From assembly GCF_002234595.1 (NCBI RefSeq), contig NZ_NMUL01000065.1, positions 1 to 64,000 of the forward strand: DNA of 64,000 nt. The letters are read 5' to 3'. Position 1 is the first letter of the stretch; each line of letters opens with the position of its first letter. The translations under genes were made by a program, and so were the position numbers. The stretch is from Amycolatopsis vastitatis. GTDB taxonomy: Bacteria > Actinomycetota > Actinomycetes > Mycobacteriales > Pseudonocardiaceae. Shown piece by piece: positions 24,985 to 33,079 of this stretch. The notes below the pieces were generated by a model. That model did not search any database. It had not been told where the DNA came from and worked only from the letters and a program-made list of their open reading frames with translations.

Positions 24985-26970
24985 ATGGCAGGCAGAGCAC
25001 CTCGCGCGGACGTCCGCATCGGACACGACACCCGCGCGGAAGCCACCGGCAAACTGGACAGGGCCTTGCGGGAAGGCCGGATCGATCTGGCCGAGTACGA
25101 ACGGCGGGTCGTGGTGGTCCAGGCCGCTCGGGTGCGGAAGGACCTGACGCCTGCCGTCGCCGATTTGGCCGCCCGGGTTTCCACGGCGGACCGGGAGCGG
25201 GCGCTGGTCGTGCTGGCCGACGCTTTGACCGATGGGCGGCTTCCGGCAAGCGCTTACGCCGACGCTGAGGAGTTGCTGAGCCGAGCCGTGACGTACGCCG
25301 ACGTCGACGCTGTCGTCGGCAACCTGGATGCCAAGGCGAGTCACGCCGAACGTGACCAGGCCGTCGCGCGGATCGAGGCCGCGGTCGCCGGAGGGCTGCT
25401 GGATCCGGCCGAGCGGCATGACCGGGTGGCGGCCGTCCGGCGGGCGGCGACTGATGCCCAGCTCGCCGCGCTGGTGGCCGATTTACCCGCGGGTGCGGGC
25501 CCGGCGCGCTCGCCGCGCGCGTCCCACGCCGACCGGGAAGCCGTTGTCGCCCAGCTGAACGATGCTGTGGAGGCGGGGCTGCTCGAGTTGCCCGAGTTCG
25601 ACGAGCGGGTGCGTGCGGTGTACGCGGCGCGGTTGCGCGACGAGCTGGCGAGGGTGGTGGCGGACCTGCCGTCTCCGTCCCCGAGCCCGGTCGCCCCGCC
25701 CGCGCCGCTGACTTCGCTGCCACCGGCGCCGCCGGTCGACCTTCCCCCGCGGAAGCCGTCGTTCCGAGCCGGCATGACCGCCGCTGTGGTCGCCGCGGTC
25801 GGCTTGGTCCCCATGGTCGGCATCGTGATCGTCTTGGGCATGCTGGGTTTGACCGCACTGGCCATCCTGGTGGGGTCGGTGTCGGCGGTCGTGTTCGTCG
25901 CGCTCGTGGTGTGGGCCCGCCGCACCACGACGGCGGCCATCGCCGAGATCGGCGCTCCTCCTCCCGTGGATCTGTTTCGTCCCGTCGTGGAACCGGCTCC
26001 TGCCGCACCGGCACGGGTTTCCCGGAGAAGGAAGGCGCCGCCCAAGCGGACGCTGGCCGGGCACGAGGGCGGCCTCGCGTCACTGACGACTCTGGTGCTG
26101 CCCGACGGCACCCCCCTGGCGATCACCGGCGGCGAGGACAACACCGCGAGGGTGTGGGACCTGACCGACGACTCGCTGCGGCACACCCTCAGCGGCCACA
26201 CCCACGATGTGCGGGGGGTCGCGGCCATGGTCCTGCCGGACGGCGTCCCGGTCGCGGTGACCGTCAGCCCGGACCGGTCGGCGAGGGTGTGGGACCTGCG
26301 TGACGGATCGGCGCGCGGGACACTGCCGAAAGCGGCAAAAGGCCTGTACGGGGTGAGGTGCTTGCCGCTGGCCGACGGTACCCCGGTCGCGGTCGCCCAC
26401 GGCGATATCTCGGCGATCCAGACGTGGGACCTGCGAGACCACGAGCTGCTCCACAACCTGTCCGACGACTCCACCTTCGAAAAGGCCGTCCCCGTGGTGC
26501 TCCCCGACGGCACCCCGGTCGTGCTGGTCACCGACTGGGAAGGTGCGATCAGGGTACTGAACCTGAAGAACGGAAAGACGCGGTTCCGGCTGACCGGCCA
26601 CACCGAACGGGTCAACTCGATCGACACCGCGGTGCTCCCCGACGGCACCCCGGTCGCGGTGTCCGCGAGCAGGGACAAGACGATCCGCGTCTGGGACCTG
26701 CGGCAGCACACCCTGCTCCACACCATCGCCGGCCTGGTCTACGCGAAGGAAGCCGTGGTGTGCACATCCCTGCCGGACGGCACCCCGGTCGCGGTCGCCT
26801 CCGACTACGAGGAGAACACGATGGCGTGGGATCTGCGGAACGGTGCCGCCCTGCCGTACCGGCGCGACCTGTGGGGGGAGGTCATCAGCGCGGTCGCGCT
26901 CCCGGACCAGACCTTGATCCTCGGGCAAACCGGTGGCCGCTTCGCTGTGGGGGTTCGCCGGCTGGCCTAG
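24985..26970 (+). CDS. Four tandem DUF1707 repeats, two membrane helices and WD40-like propeller
   Basis: 661 residues from ATG 24985; TATGCT lies 6 bases upstream, so the message is probably leaderless. Four consecutive DUF1707/SHOCT-like units cover about residues 8-235, each with a D/H-R/E start and a closing ADL or GNL (for example SHAERDQAVARIEAAVAGGL). A proline-rich linker leads to two hydrophobic segments (about 262-310). A C-terminal propeller of about six blades (about 350-660) has repeated LPDGTPVAV and RVWDL motifs. DUF1707 is usually single. Two membrane passes put both ends on the same side, likely the cytoplasm, suggesting a membrane-bound scaffold. The stop shares a CTAG with the convergent HD gene. 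Confidence 0.8.
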   Translation: MAGRAPRADVRIGHDTRAEATGKLDRALREGRIDLAEYERRVVVVQAARVRKDLTPAVADLAARVSTADRERALVVLADALTDGRLPASAYADAEELLSRAVTYADVDAVVGNLDAKASHAERDQAVARIEAAVAGGLLDPAERHDRVAAVRRAATDAQLAALVADLPAGAGPARSPRASHADREAVVAQLNDAVEAGLLELPEFDERVRAVYAARLRDELARVVADLPSPSPSPVAPPAPLTSLPPAPPVDLPPRKPSFRAGMTAAVVAAVGLVPMVGIVIVLGMLGLTALAILVGSVSAVVFVALVVWARRTTTAAIAEIGAPPPVDLFRPVVEPAPAAPARVSRRRKAPPKRTLAGHEGGLASLTTLVLPDGTPLAITGGEDNTARVWDLTDDSLRHTLSGHTHDVRGVAAMVLPDGVPVAVTVSPDRSARVWDLRDGSARGTLPKAAKGLYGVRCLPLADGTPVAVAHGDISAIQTWDLRDHELLHNLSDDSTFEKAVPVVLPDGTPVVLVTDWEGAIRVLNLKNGKTRFRLTGHTERVNSIDTAVLPDGTPVAVSASRDKTIRVWDLRQHTLLHTIAGLVYAKEAVVCTSLPDGTPVAVASDYEENTMAWDLRNGAALPYRRDLWGEVISAVALPDQTLILGQTGGRFAVGVRRLA

Positions 26971-27518
26971 CGGCCTCGCCAGGACAGCGGCGACATCGTC
27001 AATGCCGCTTCGGCGATCTTTCGCGCGGTCTCCGTCGTGAGGCCCTTTCGCGACGACTCGATCCACTCGTCGACCGGCCGCACGCCGATGTCCCGGTACT
27101 CCAGCGCCTGCAGCAGCATCTCCAGCTTGTCGGCGTCCTTGGCGCACAAGGCTTCCGCCGACTCGCGGGTCTCGTACTCGTCGACTGCCTCGCGAACCAG
27201 GTCTCGTGAGTGCTGCGGGAGTGCGGCCGTCTGGTCCGCCGTGATCTCCCGCGGCTCCGGCTTGCGCAGGTAGTCCACGGCGGTCAGCGGCAGGTCGCCC
27301 GTGCGCGTCTCCTGCGTGTCGTGCCAGACCGCCAGGAACGCCGCCCGCTCCGGCGACGCTCCTTCCTCCGCCGCGATCAACGCCGCCAGCTGCGCGGCCC
27401 GGAGGCTGTGCTCGCCGACCGACTCCGGGTCACGGACCCCCGCGTGCCACCACCCCGACCGCCGGACGCGCTTGAGCAGGCCCAGCTCGTAACCGAAGGA
27501 CGCCAGCGGCTCACTCAT
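26967..27518 (-). CDS. HD-domain phosphohydrolase, YfbR/HDDC2-like 5'-deoxynucleotidase
   Basis: 183 residues from ATG 27518. HD-type metal ligands are present: H38 in VGEHSLRAA, HD in VWHDTQETRTGDL, and D128 in KDADKLEMLLQ. Length and motifs fit the YfbR/HDDC2 group of 5'-deoxynucleotidases that dephosphorylate dNMPs. The gene lies 10 bases after the lactate-permease stop on the same strand. TAGGCT, placed 7 bases before its ATG and including that stop codon (TAG), suggests it also has its own leaderless promoter. Its end overlaps the WD40 gene by CTAG. Confidence 0.8.
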   Translation of the reverse strand: MSEPLASFGYELGLLKRVRRSGWWHAGVRDPESVGEHSLRAAQLAALIAAEEGASPERAAFLAVWHDTQETRTGDLPLTAVDYLRKPEPREITADQTAALPQHSRDLVREAVDEYETRESAEALCAKDADKLEMLLQALEYRDIGVRPVDEWIESSRKGLTTETARKIAEAALTMSPLSWRGR

Positions 27519-27528
27519 GCCGCCCAGC

Positions 27529-29217
27529 CTAGGGCGACGGGATCATCGCCGTCAGGATCGTCGCCTGGAGCAGGGAGATCACCCCGACCACCGCGGTCAG
27601 CAGCAGCGACCAGAGGAACGTCTGCCGCAGCAGCGAGCCCTCCTTGCCGCTCTGCCCGATCGCCGTCGCGCCGATGGACAGGTTCTGCGGCGAGATCATC
27701 TTGCCCATCACGCCGCCGGACGTGTTGGTCGCGCCCGCCAGGATCGGGTTGAGGTTCAGCTGCTGCGCCGAGATCACCTGCATCGGGCCGAACAGGCTGT
27801 TCGTCGACGCGTCCGAGCCGGTCAGGAACACGCCCAGCCAGCCGATGTAGGCCGAGAACAGCGGGAAGACCGCGCCGGTCGTCGCCAGGGCCAGGCCCAG
27901 CGTCTGCGTCGCGCCCGAGTAGTTCATCACGAACGCGATCGCCAGGATCATGAAGATCGTCGCGAGCGCCCAGCGCATCTGGTACAGCGTGCTCCGGTAC
28001 GTCTTCAGCAACAGCCCGGGCCGCGCGCCCATCGCGAAGCCGGCGATCACCGCGGCGACCAGGGCGACCGTGCCCGGGGAGAACAGGAAGTCGACGGTGA
28101 GCGTCGCCGCGTACGGCGCGTTCTTCGCCGTGATCGGCGGGTGCTGCACGACGTGGTTGTGCAGGCCCGGCCACGCGAAGACCCAGTCCGCCTTGTGCAG
28201 CAGCTTGGTCAGGTCCAGCCAGGCGGGCAGGTTCTTGAAGATCGTGCCGATCCGCGACAGGAAGATCGCCAGGATCAGGATGATGTAGGGCATCCACGCG
28301 TAGAGCGCGCCACGCTCGGCCTGCGCGGCGCCGAGACTCTTGACCGGGGCGGCTTCCTCGCCCTCGAAGCGCCACACCGTCGCGGGCTGCCAGAACCGGG
28401 TCAGGATCCACAACGCGGCCATCGCGGTGAGCGCGGCGAGGACGTCGACCAGGCTGGCGCTGATGTAGTTGGACGCGACGAACTGCATGGCCGCGAACGC
28501 GAGCCCGGCGGTCAGCACCGCCGGCCACACCTCGAGCATGCGCTTCCAGCCCGCCAGGACGACGACCAGGAACGCCGGGATGATCAGCGCCAGCACCGGC
28601 ACCTGACGGCCGACCATCGCCGAGAACAGCTCGGTCGCCTGGTCCTGCTTGAGGTGCATGATCGGCGCGGTCAGCCTGCCGAGCACGATCAGCGGGTTGC
28701 CCAGCCCGCCGAACGCCACGGGAGCGGTGTTCGCCAGCAGCGCCAGCACGACGGCCTTCACCGGCGGGAACCCGAGCGCGGCCATCATCGCCGCGGTGAT
28801 CGCGATCGGCGACCCGCCGCCGGCGACGCCTTCGAGCAGCGCGCCGAAGCTGAACGCGATGAGCAGCGCCTGCAGCCGCCGGTCCTCGCTGAACCCGGCG
28901 AGCACGCGCTTGATCGCGTCGAACCGGCCGGTGGCGACCGTGACGTTGTGGAAGTACACGGCGTGGAACGCGATCCAGGCGACCGACCACACGCCGAACA
29001 CGAGGCCCATCGCCGCGGAGTCGAAGGCCAGCGCGGCCGGCATGCGGTACAGCAGCAGGGCCACGCCCAGCGCGGTGACCAGTGCCAGCGCCGCGGAAAG
29101 GTGCGCGGAGAAGCGGATCACCCCGAGCGAAACCAGCAGCACGATGATCGGGAGGGCGGCGAGCAGCGCGGACACCCACAGCCCGCCCGCCGGCTGGTAG
29201 TCCTGGATCCAGGTCAC
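27529..29217 (-). CDS. lldP: L-lactate permease (LctP family)
   Basis: 562 residues from GTG 29217 (AAAGGAG at 6 bases). About 13 membrane segments are visible, with family motifs GALLEGVAGGGSPIAITAAMMAALGFPP and GSDASTNSLFGPMQ near the C-terminus, followed by TNTSGGVMGKMISPQNLSIG. The length matches LldP/GlcA proton symporters for lactate or glycolate. The IclR gene ends 25 bases upstream on the same strand, so the two form a regulator-transporter operon and lactate uptake is probably IclR-controlled. No lactate dehydrogenase gene is adjacent. Confidence 0.92.
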   Translation of the reverse strand: MTWIQDYQPAGGLWVSALLAALPIIVLLVSLGVIRFSAHLSAALALVTALGVALLLYRMPAALAFDSAAMGLVFGVWSVAWIAFHAVYFHNVTVATGRFDAIKRVLAGFSEDRRLQALLIAFSFGALLEGVAGGGSPIAITAAMMAALGFPPVKAVVLALLANTAPVAFGGLGNPLIVLGRLTAPIMHLKQDQATELFSAMVGRQVPVLALIIPAFLVVVLAGWKRMLEVWPAVLTAGLAFAAMQFVASNYISASLVDVLAALTAMAALWILTRFWQPATVWRFEGEEAAPVKSLGAAQAERGALYAWMPYIILILAIFLSRIGTIFKNLPAWLDLTKLLHKADWVFAWPGLHNHVVQHPPITAKNAPYAATLTVDFLFSPGTVALVAAVIAGFAMGARPGLLLKTYRSTLYQMRWALATIFMILAIAFVMNYSGATQTLGLALATTGAVFPLFSAYIGWLGVFLTGSDASTNSLFGPMQVISAQQLNLNPILAGATNTSGGVMGKMISPQNLSIGATAIGQSGKEGSLLRQTFLWSLLLTAVVGVISLLQATILTAMIPSP

Positions 29218-29242
29218 GGTCGGCTCCTTTGCCGGGGTGTGC

Positions 29243-30025
29243 TCAGGCAGGCCGGCCCCGGACGTAGCCGAGCCGGAGGGACAGGGCGGCGGCGGTCCCG
29301 GCGACGGAGGCACCGAGCTCGTCAAGCCGGCGCAGCACCCGGGGCGCCGGCCCGGCGATGCTGATGGCGGCGATCGGCCGTCCGGAGTGGTCCCGGACGG
29401 CGGCGGCGACGCAGCCGACGTCCGGCTCGTTCTCGACCTCGTCGATCGCCCAGCCGCGACGGCTCGTCTTCGCCAGCTCGTCGAGCAGCCGGTGCGGGTC
29501 GCTGATCGTCTTGAGCGTCAAGGGATCCAGCTTCATCCGCCGGACGCGCTCGGCGCGGTCGGCCTCGGGCAGCGCGGCCAGCCACGCCTTGCCGAGCGAG
29601 GTCGCGTGCTGCGGCCGCCGCGTCCCGAGCCGGCAAGCCAGCGTCACGGCGCTGGCACTGCGTTCGGTGGCGACGTAGACCATGGTGTCGTTGTCGGGCA
29701 CGGCGAGGTAGGTGGTCTCGCCGGAGCGTTCCGCGAGCGACGCGAGGTACCGCGGCGCACACCGGTGCAGATCGGTGGCGGCCATCGCCCGTGCGCCCAG
29801 TTCGACCAGCCGCGTGCCGAGCCTGACCCGCCCGGTGACCTGGTCGGCTTCGAGGTACTCGAGGTTCTTGAGGGTGCCGACGATGCGGTAGGCGGCACTG
29901 CGGGAAAGTCCCAGTTGCCGCGCGATCGCATTGGTGGAAATCTCCTGGTGCCGGCCCACGTGCTCGAGCACCGCCAGCCCGCGTTCGAGTGTGCCGCTCT
30001 GTTCCAGCCCGCGCTCCGGTCCCAC
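29243..30025 (-). CDS. IclR-family transcriptional regulator of the lactate permease operon
   Basis: 260 residues from GTG 30025, with GGAGG 5 bases upstream. An earlier ATG at 30142 would add 39 residues of unlikely composition. The N-terminal winged helix (about residues 8-75: TLERGLAVLEHV, ISTNAIARQLGLSRSAAYRIVGTL) and the C-terminal effector domain (about 85-255: DEVENEPDVGCVAAAVRDHSGRPIAAISI) are typical. It likely senses a small organic acid such as lactate and controls iclR-lldP expression. Candidate operator repeats are noted upstream. Confidence 0.88.
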   Translation of the reverse strand: MGPERGLEQSGTLERGLAVLEHVGRHQEISTNAIARQLGLSRSAAYRIVGTLKNLEYLEADQVTGRVRLGTRLVELGARAMAATDLHRCAPRYLASLAERSGETTYLAVPDNDTMVYVATERSASAVTLACRLGTRRPQHATSLGKAWLAALPEADRAERVRRMKLDPLTLKTISDPHRLLDELAKTSRRGWAIDEVENEPDVGCVAAAVRDHSGRPIAAISIAGPAPRVLRRLDELGASVAGTAAALSLRLGYVRGRPA

Positions 30026-30098
30026 GTTGTCCTCCGTTGGACGTTCCCGGTATCCGCTCAGCGGTACGCCTTTCCGCTGGGTGGGGTTGGACGGTAAC

Positions 30099-30182
30099 AC
30101 CTCCGATGAATCAGCGGAAGATCTTGCAATAACTCGGAACAATGGCGGTACTTGCGGACGCTAATTGGTACAACCTCCGATG
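30099..30182. promoter_or_regulatory. Repeated ACCTCCGATG sites upstream of iclR
   Basis: ACCTCCGATG occurs at 30099-30108 and again at 30173-30182 in the AT-richer leader of the iclR-lldP operon. The second copy lies in a near-palindrome AACCTCCGATGGTT. Seventy-four bases (about seven helical turns) separate them, so a dimeric regulator such as IclR could bind both on one face. Confidence 0.35.
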
Positions 30183-30463
30183 GTTAAGTTTCCTACCTAT
30201 GGCGGTTGCGGGCTCGTCGACGGCGGCTTTCGACAAGTTCGACAACGTTGTCGTTCATGTCCGTGAATGCTCGCGCGAGTTGTCAACAGGCCGGGCGCAA
30301 TGTGGACAAGTCGGCTCCGGGAGACGTCTTTCGCCGTTTTTGTCAGTGCGGCTCGATACGCTGGATGCGGGGCAGTCCCCCAGGGCGGGTGGGGGTGCTT
30401 TCCGGCCGAGGGGGCTGCCGCGGTGTTCCGTGGTGAAGCGGGGCTGCGAGCTGCCGACCCTGT

Positions 30464-30486
30464 GTCCTGAATGAGTCATTCAGGAC
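30464..30486. repeat. Short perfect palindrome (GTGAATGA family)
   Basis: GTCCTGAATGA (30464-30474) and TCATTCAGGAC (30476-30486) are fully complementary around one base. A related half, AATGACTCATTCACGACC, follows at 30499-30516. Both belong to the family seen at 8549 and 30817. Confidence 0.65.
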
Positions 30487-30816
30487 GTGCGAGGTCCCCA
30501 ATGACTCATTCACGACCTTCGGAACCACGGCCGCCCTCAGCGCCCCGCGGTCAAGGGCCGAGTCGGCGAGCGGAGGGTGTGGTTCCGGAGCCCGGGGCGT
30601 ACGACTTTGGCGGAACCCTGCCGGAGAGGCGGCCGCCTGTGCGGGCGTGACGTCCGCAGTGGTCGACTTCGCTGGTCCGGGGTCGTTCGGTCTCGTGGGG
30701 CTCAGGCTCCGCAGAGCCGGTTGCGCCTGTTCTGCGCGGCGGGCCGCCACTCCGCCGAGGACTGCGTCACGCGTGACGGCGCGGTGGGCTGGTGGCCGGG
30801 TCCGCGGCGGCCGGAT

Positions 30817-30869
30817 GTCGTGAACGAGTCGTTCATGTCGTCGGAAGGCATGAAAGAGTCATTCACGAC
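30817..30869. repeat. Imperfect 53-base hairpin (GTGAATGA family)
   Basis: Arms 30817-30837 and 30849-30869 pair at 18 of 21 positions around an 11-base loop. The GTCGTGAA ends and internal GAGTC motif match the hairpins at 8549 and 30464. It lies about 100 bases before murT, not at a gene end, so termination is not its obvious role. Confidence 0.6.
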
Positions 30870-30965
30870 ACTGGCCGCCAGCCCGCAGGGGTAGCAAGAC
30901 ACCCCGCCAGAGAGCGGCGTCACGGACTCAGGAAACTCACAGCGCCCAACGCGCACCATGCGCCG

Positions 30966-32195
30966 GTGACCGTCCGAAACCCCTTCCGTACTCGCGCGTC
31001 CGTGGCCGCCGGGCGGCTGACCGCCTGGCTGTCCCGCAGCTCCGGGCTCGGCCGCGGTGGCATGATCGGCGGCCGCGTCACGCTCGCGCTCGATCCGCGT
31101 GCCCTGCGCCGCCTCGGGCGGGAACGCACCGTCGTGCTCGTCACCGGCACCAACGGCAAGACCACGACGTCGCTGATGATCACCCGCGCGCTGGAGGCCC
31201 TGGCCGAGGTTGCCGCCAACAGCGACGGTGCCAACATGCCCGACGGCGTCCTCGCCGCGCTCACCGCCCGGCCGGACGCGCCGTACGCGGTCCTCGAAGT
31301 CGACGAGACCTACGTGCCCTGGGTCGCCGACCAGGTGCAGCCCGCCGTGCTGGTGCTGCTCAACCTGAGCCGCGACCAGCTGGACCGCGTCGGCGAGGTC
31401 CGCGCCACCGAGCGTGACCTGCGAGCCGCGATCGCGGAGCTGGCCGGCACGGTGGTCGTCGCGAACTGCGACGACGTCCTGGTGACGTCCGCGGCGAGCG
31501 TGGCCGCGAAGCCGGTGTGGGTCGGCGCGGGCCGCCGCTGGAGCGGTGACTCGACGGCGTGCCCGCGCTGCGAAGGCCGTGTCGAAGCCCACGACCGGCA
31601 CTGGGGCTGCGCGTGCGGGCTCGCCCGGCCGGAGCCCGCTTGGACGCTCGATGGCGACCTCGTCCGCACCCCCGGCGGCCGCGAGGTCGACCTCGATCTG
31701 CGGCTGCCCGGTGACGCCAACCGCGCGAACGCCGCGCTCGCGCTCGCCGCCGCGCACCGGCTCGGCGTGCCGCCGCACACCGCGGCGGCCCGGCTGCGGA
31801 CCATCACCGACATCGGCGGCCGCTACCGGACGGTCCGCCGGTCGCGGCACTCCGTGCGGCTGATGCTGGCGAAGAACCCGGCCGGCTGGGTGGAAACGCT
31901 GCGCGTGCTGGACGAGGACACCCCGGTCGTCGTCGCGGTGAACGCCCAGGAGGCCGACGGCCGGGACCTGTCCTGGCTGTGGGACGTGCACTTCGAGCGG
32001 CTCCGCGGGCGCCAGGTGGTCGTCACCGGCGAGCGCGGAGCCGACCTGTCCGTGCGGCTCTGCTACGCCGAGGTCGCGCACTGGGCCGAGCCGGACCCGG
32101 TCGCCGCGATCGACGCGCTGCCGCCCGGCGCCGTCGAGCTGGTCGCCAACTACACCGCGTTCCGCGACCTGGTCGGCAGGCTGGCCGATGCCTGA
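30966..32195 (+). CDS. murT: MurT, Mur-ligase subunit of lipid II isoglutaminyl synthase
   Basis: 409 residues from GTG 30966. With GatD it amidates the D-glutamate of the lipid II stem peptide, an essential step in Gram-positive wall synthesis in the cytoplasm. The Mur-ligase central domain has TGTNGKTTTSLMI (about residues 54-66) and carries the MurT-specific four-cysteine zinc ribbon CPRCEGRVEAHDRHWGCAC (about residue 200). The C-terminal DUF1727 domain ends in NYTAFRDLVGRL. Length is normal. Its stop overlaps the gatD start by 8 bases (ATGCCTGA), so the two subunits are translationally coupled. Confidence 0.95.
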   Translation: MTVRNPFRTRASVAAGRLTAWLSRSSGLGRGGMIGGRVTLALDPRALRRLGRERTVVLVTGTNGKTTTSLMITRALEALAEVAANSDGANMPDGVLAALTARPDAPYAVLEVDETYVPWVADQVQPAVLVLLNLSRDQLDRVGEVRATERDLRAAIAELAGTVVVANCDDVLVTSAASVAAKPVWVGAGRRWSGDSTACPRCEGRVEAHDRHWGCACGLARPEPAWTLDGDLVRTPGGREVDLDLRLPGDANRANAALALAAAHRLGVPPHTAAARLRTITDIGGRYRTVRRSRHSVRLMLAKNPAGWVETLRVLDEDTPVVVAVNAQEADGRDLSWLWDVHFERLRGRQVVVTGERGADLSVRLCYAEVAHWAEPDPVAAIDALPPGAVELVANYTAFRDLVGRLADA

Positions 32196-32904
32196 CTCGA
32201 CCGTCCACATCGGACTCCTGTTGCCCGAGGTGCTCGGTACCTACGGCGACACCGGCAACGCGCAGGTGCTGAGCAAGCGGCTGCAGTGGCGCGGGTTCGA
32301 CGCGGAGGTCGTCCCGGTCGGGCTCGGCGAGCCGGTTCCGTCCACTTTGGACCTCTATCTGCTGGGTGGCGGCGAGGACGGCGCGCAGACGCTGGCCGCC
32401 GCGCACCTGCGGAAGTACCCCGGTTTGCGGCGGGCGGTCGCGGCCGGCGCGGTGGTCTTCGGCGTGTGCGCCGGCCTGCAGGTCCTCGGCACCCGCTTCC
32501 GCGGCCTGGACGGCGTCGACCACGACGGCCTCGGCCTGCTCGACGTCACCACCGAACCCGGCGAGCGCCGCGCGGTCGCCGAACTGGTCGCGACGCCCTC
32601 GCGGCTCCTGGACGGCGAATCGCTGACCGGGTTCGAGAACCACCTGGGCGTCAGCAAGCTCGGCGCCGACAGCGAACCGCTCGGGCACGTCGTGCGCGGC
32701 ACGGGCAACGGCGACGGCACCGAAGGCGCGGTGACGGACCGGGTCGTCGGCACGTACCTGCACGGCCCGGCGCTCGCCCGCAACCCCGCGCTGGCCGACC
32801 TGCTGCTGTCCTGGACGGCCGGGCACCCGCTCGGCCCGTTGGAGCTGCCCGAGGTCGACCGCCTGAGGGAAGAACGGCTCGTCACCCAGCGCCGCCGCCG
32901 GTGA
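32188..32904 (+). CDS. gatD: GatD, glutamine amidotransferase subunit of lipid II isoglutaminyl synthase
   Basis: 238 residues from ATG 32188. A class-I glutaminase-like domain has the nucleophile cysteine in FGVCAGLQVLG (about residue 94) and the catalytic histidine in GTYLHGPALARNP (about residue 192). The N-terminal LPEVLGTYGDTGNAQVL is a GatD hallmark. It supplies ammonia to MurT through a channel. An array of long hairpins starts 50 bases after the stop and should separate this operon from the kinase gene. Confidence 0.95.
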   Translation: MPDSTVHIGLLLPEVLGTYGDTGNAQVLSKRLQWRGFDAEVVPVGLGEPVPSTLDLYLLGGGEDGAQTLAAAHLRKYPGLRRAVAAGAVVFGVCAGLQVLGTRFRGLDGVDHDGLGLLDVTTEPGERRAVAELVATPSRLLDGESLTGFENHLGVSKLGADSEPLGHVVRGTGNGDGTEGAVTDRVVGTYLHGPALARNPALADLLLSWTAGHPLGPLELPEVDRLREERLVTQRRRR

Positions 32905-32953
32905 ACCTGTGGCCCAGCCCCCTCGCCCGGCCACCGCTGTTGGCCACTCGCCA

Positions 32954-33040
32954 GCGCCCCAATGTGGCGTTCGGTGCGTCAGACGCACCGAACGCCACAT
33001 TGGGTGCGTTGGACGCAACCAACGCCACATTGGGGCGCTT
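32954..33040. terminator. Three-armed alternative hairpin (AACGCCACATTGG family)
   Basis: Arm A (32954-32972, CCAATGTGGCGTT core) can pair with either of two copies of its complement. One choice is a 23-bp perfect stem, 32959-32981 with 32983-33005; the other is a 19-bp perfect outer stem, 32954-32972 with 33022-33040. The choices are mutually exclusive. A small hairpin TGCGT/ACGCA lies at 33006-33018. It sits between gatD and the kinase gene. Confidence 0.75.
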
Positions 33041-33079
33041 GGAGCGGGCGGGTTCTGGGCTGGTCGTTACGCTGCGTTG

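Larger units (their letters stand above)
30183..30965. other. Noncoding, hairpin-rich stretch between iclR and murT
   Basis: About 780 bases with no convincing gene. It holds a perfect 14-base palindrome CGACAACGTTGTCG (30240-30253) preceded by another CGACAA. It has a possible structured RNA at about 30365-30416 (GGCAG-T-CCCCC pairing with GGGGGCTGCC) and three hairpin sequences of the GTGAATGA family (30464-30513 and 30817-30869). Short frames in it have poor codon bias. Confidence 0.6.

Noticed and set aside
30142..30474. 110-codon rightward frame in the iclR-murT gap
   Set aside because: No ribosome-binding site, poor codon bias, overlaps palindromes and ends in repeat sequence; no recognisable domain.
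30577..30894. Frames reading through the hairpin at 30817 (peptides with VNESF-like strings)
   Set aside because: The apparent peptide motif is just the translated hairpin arm and recurs wherever that repeat family occurs.
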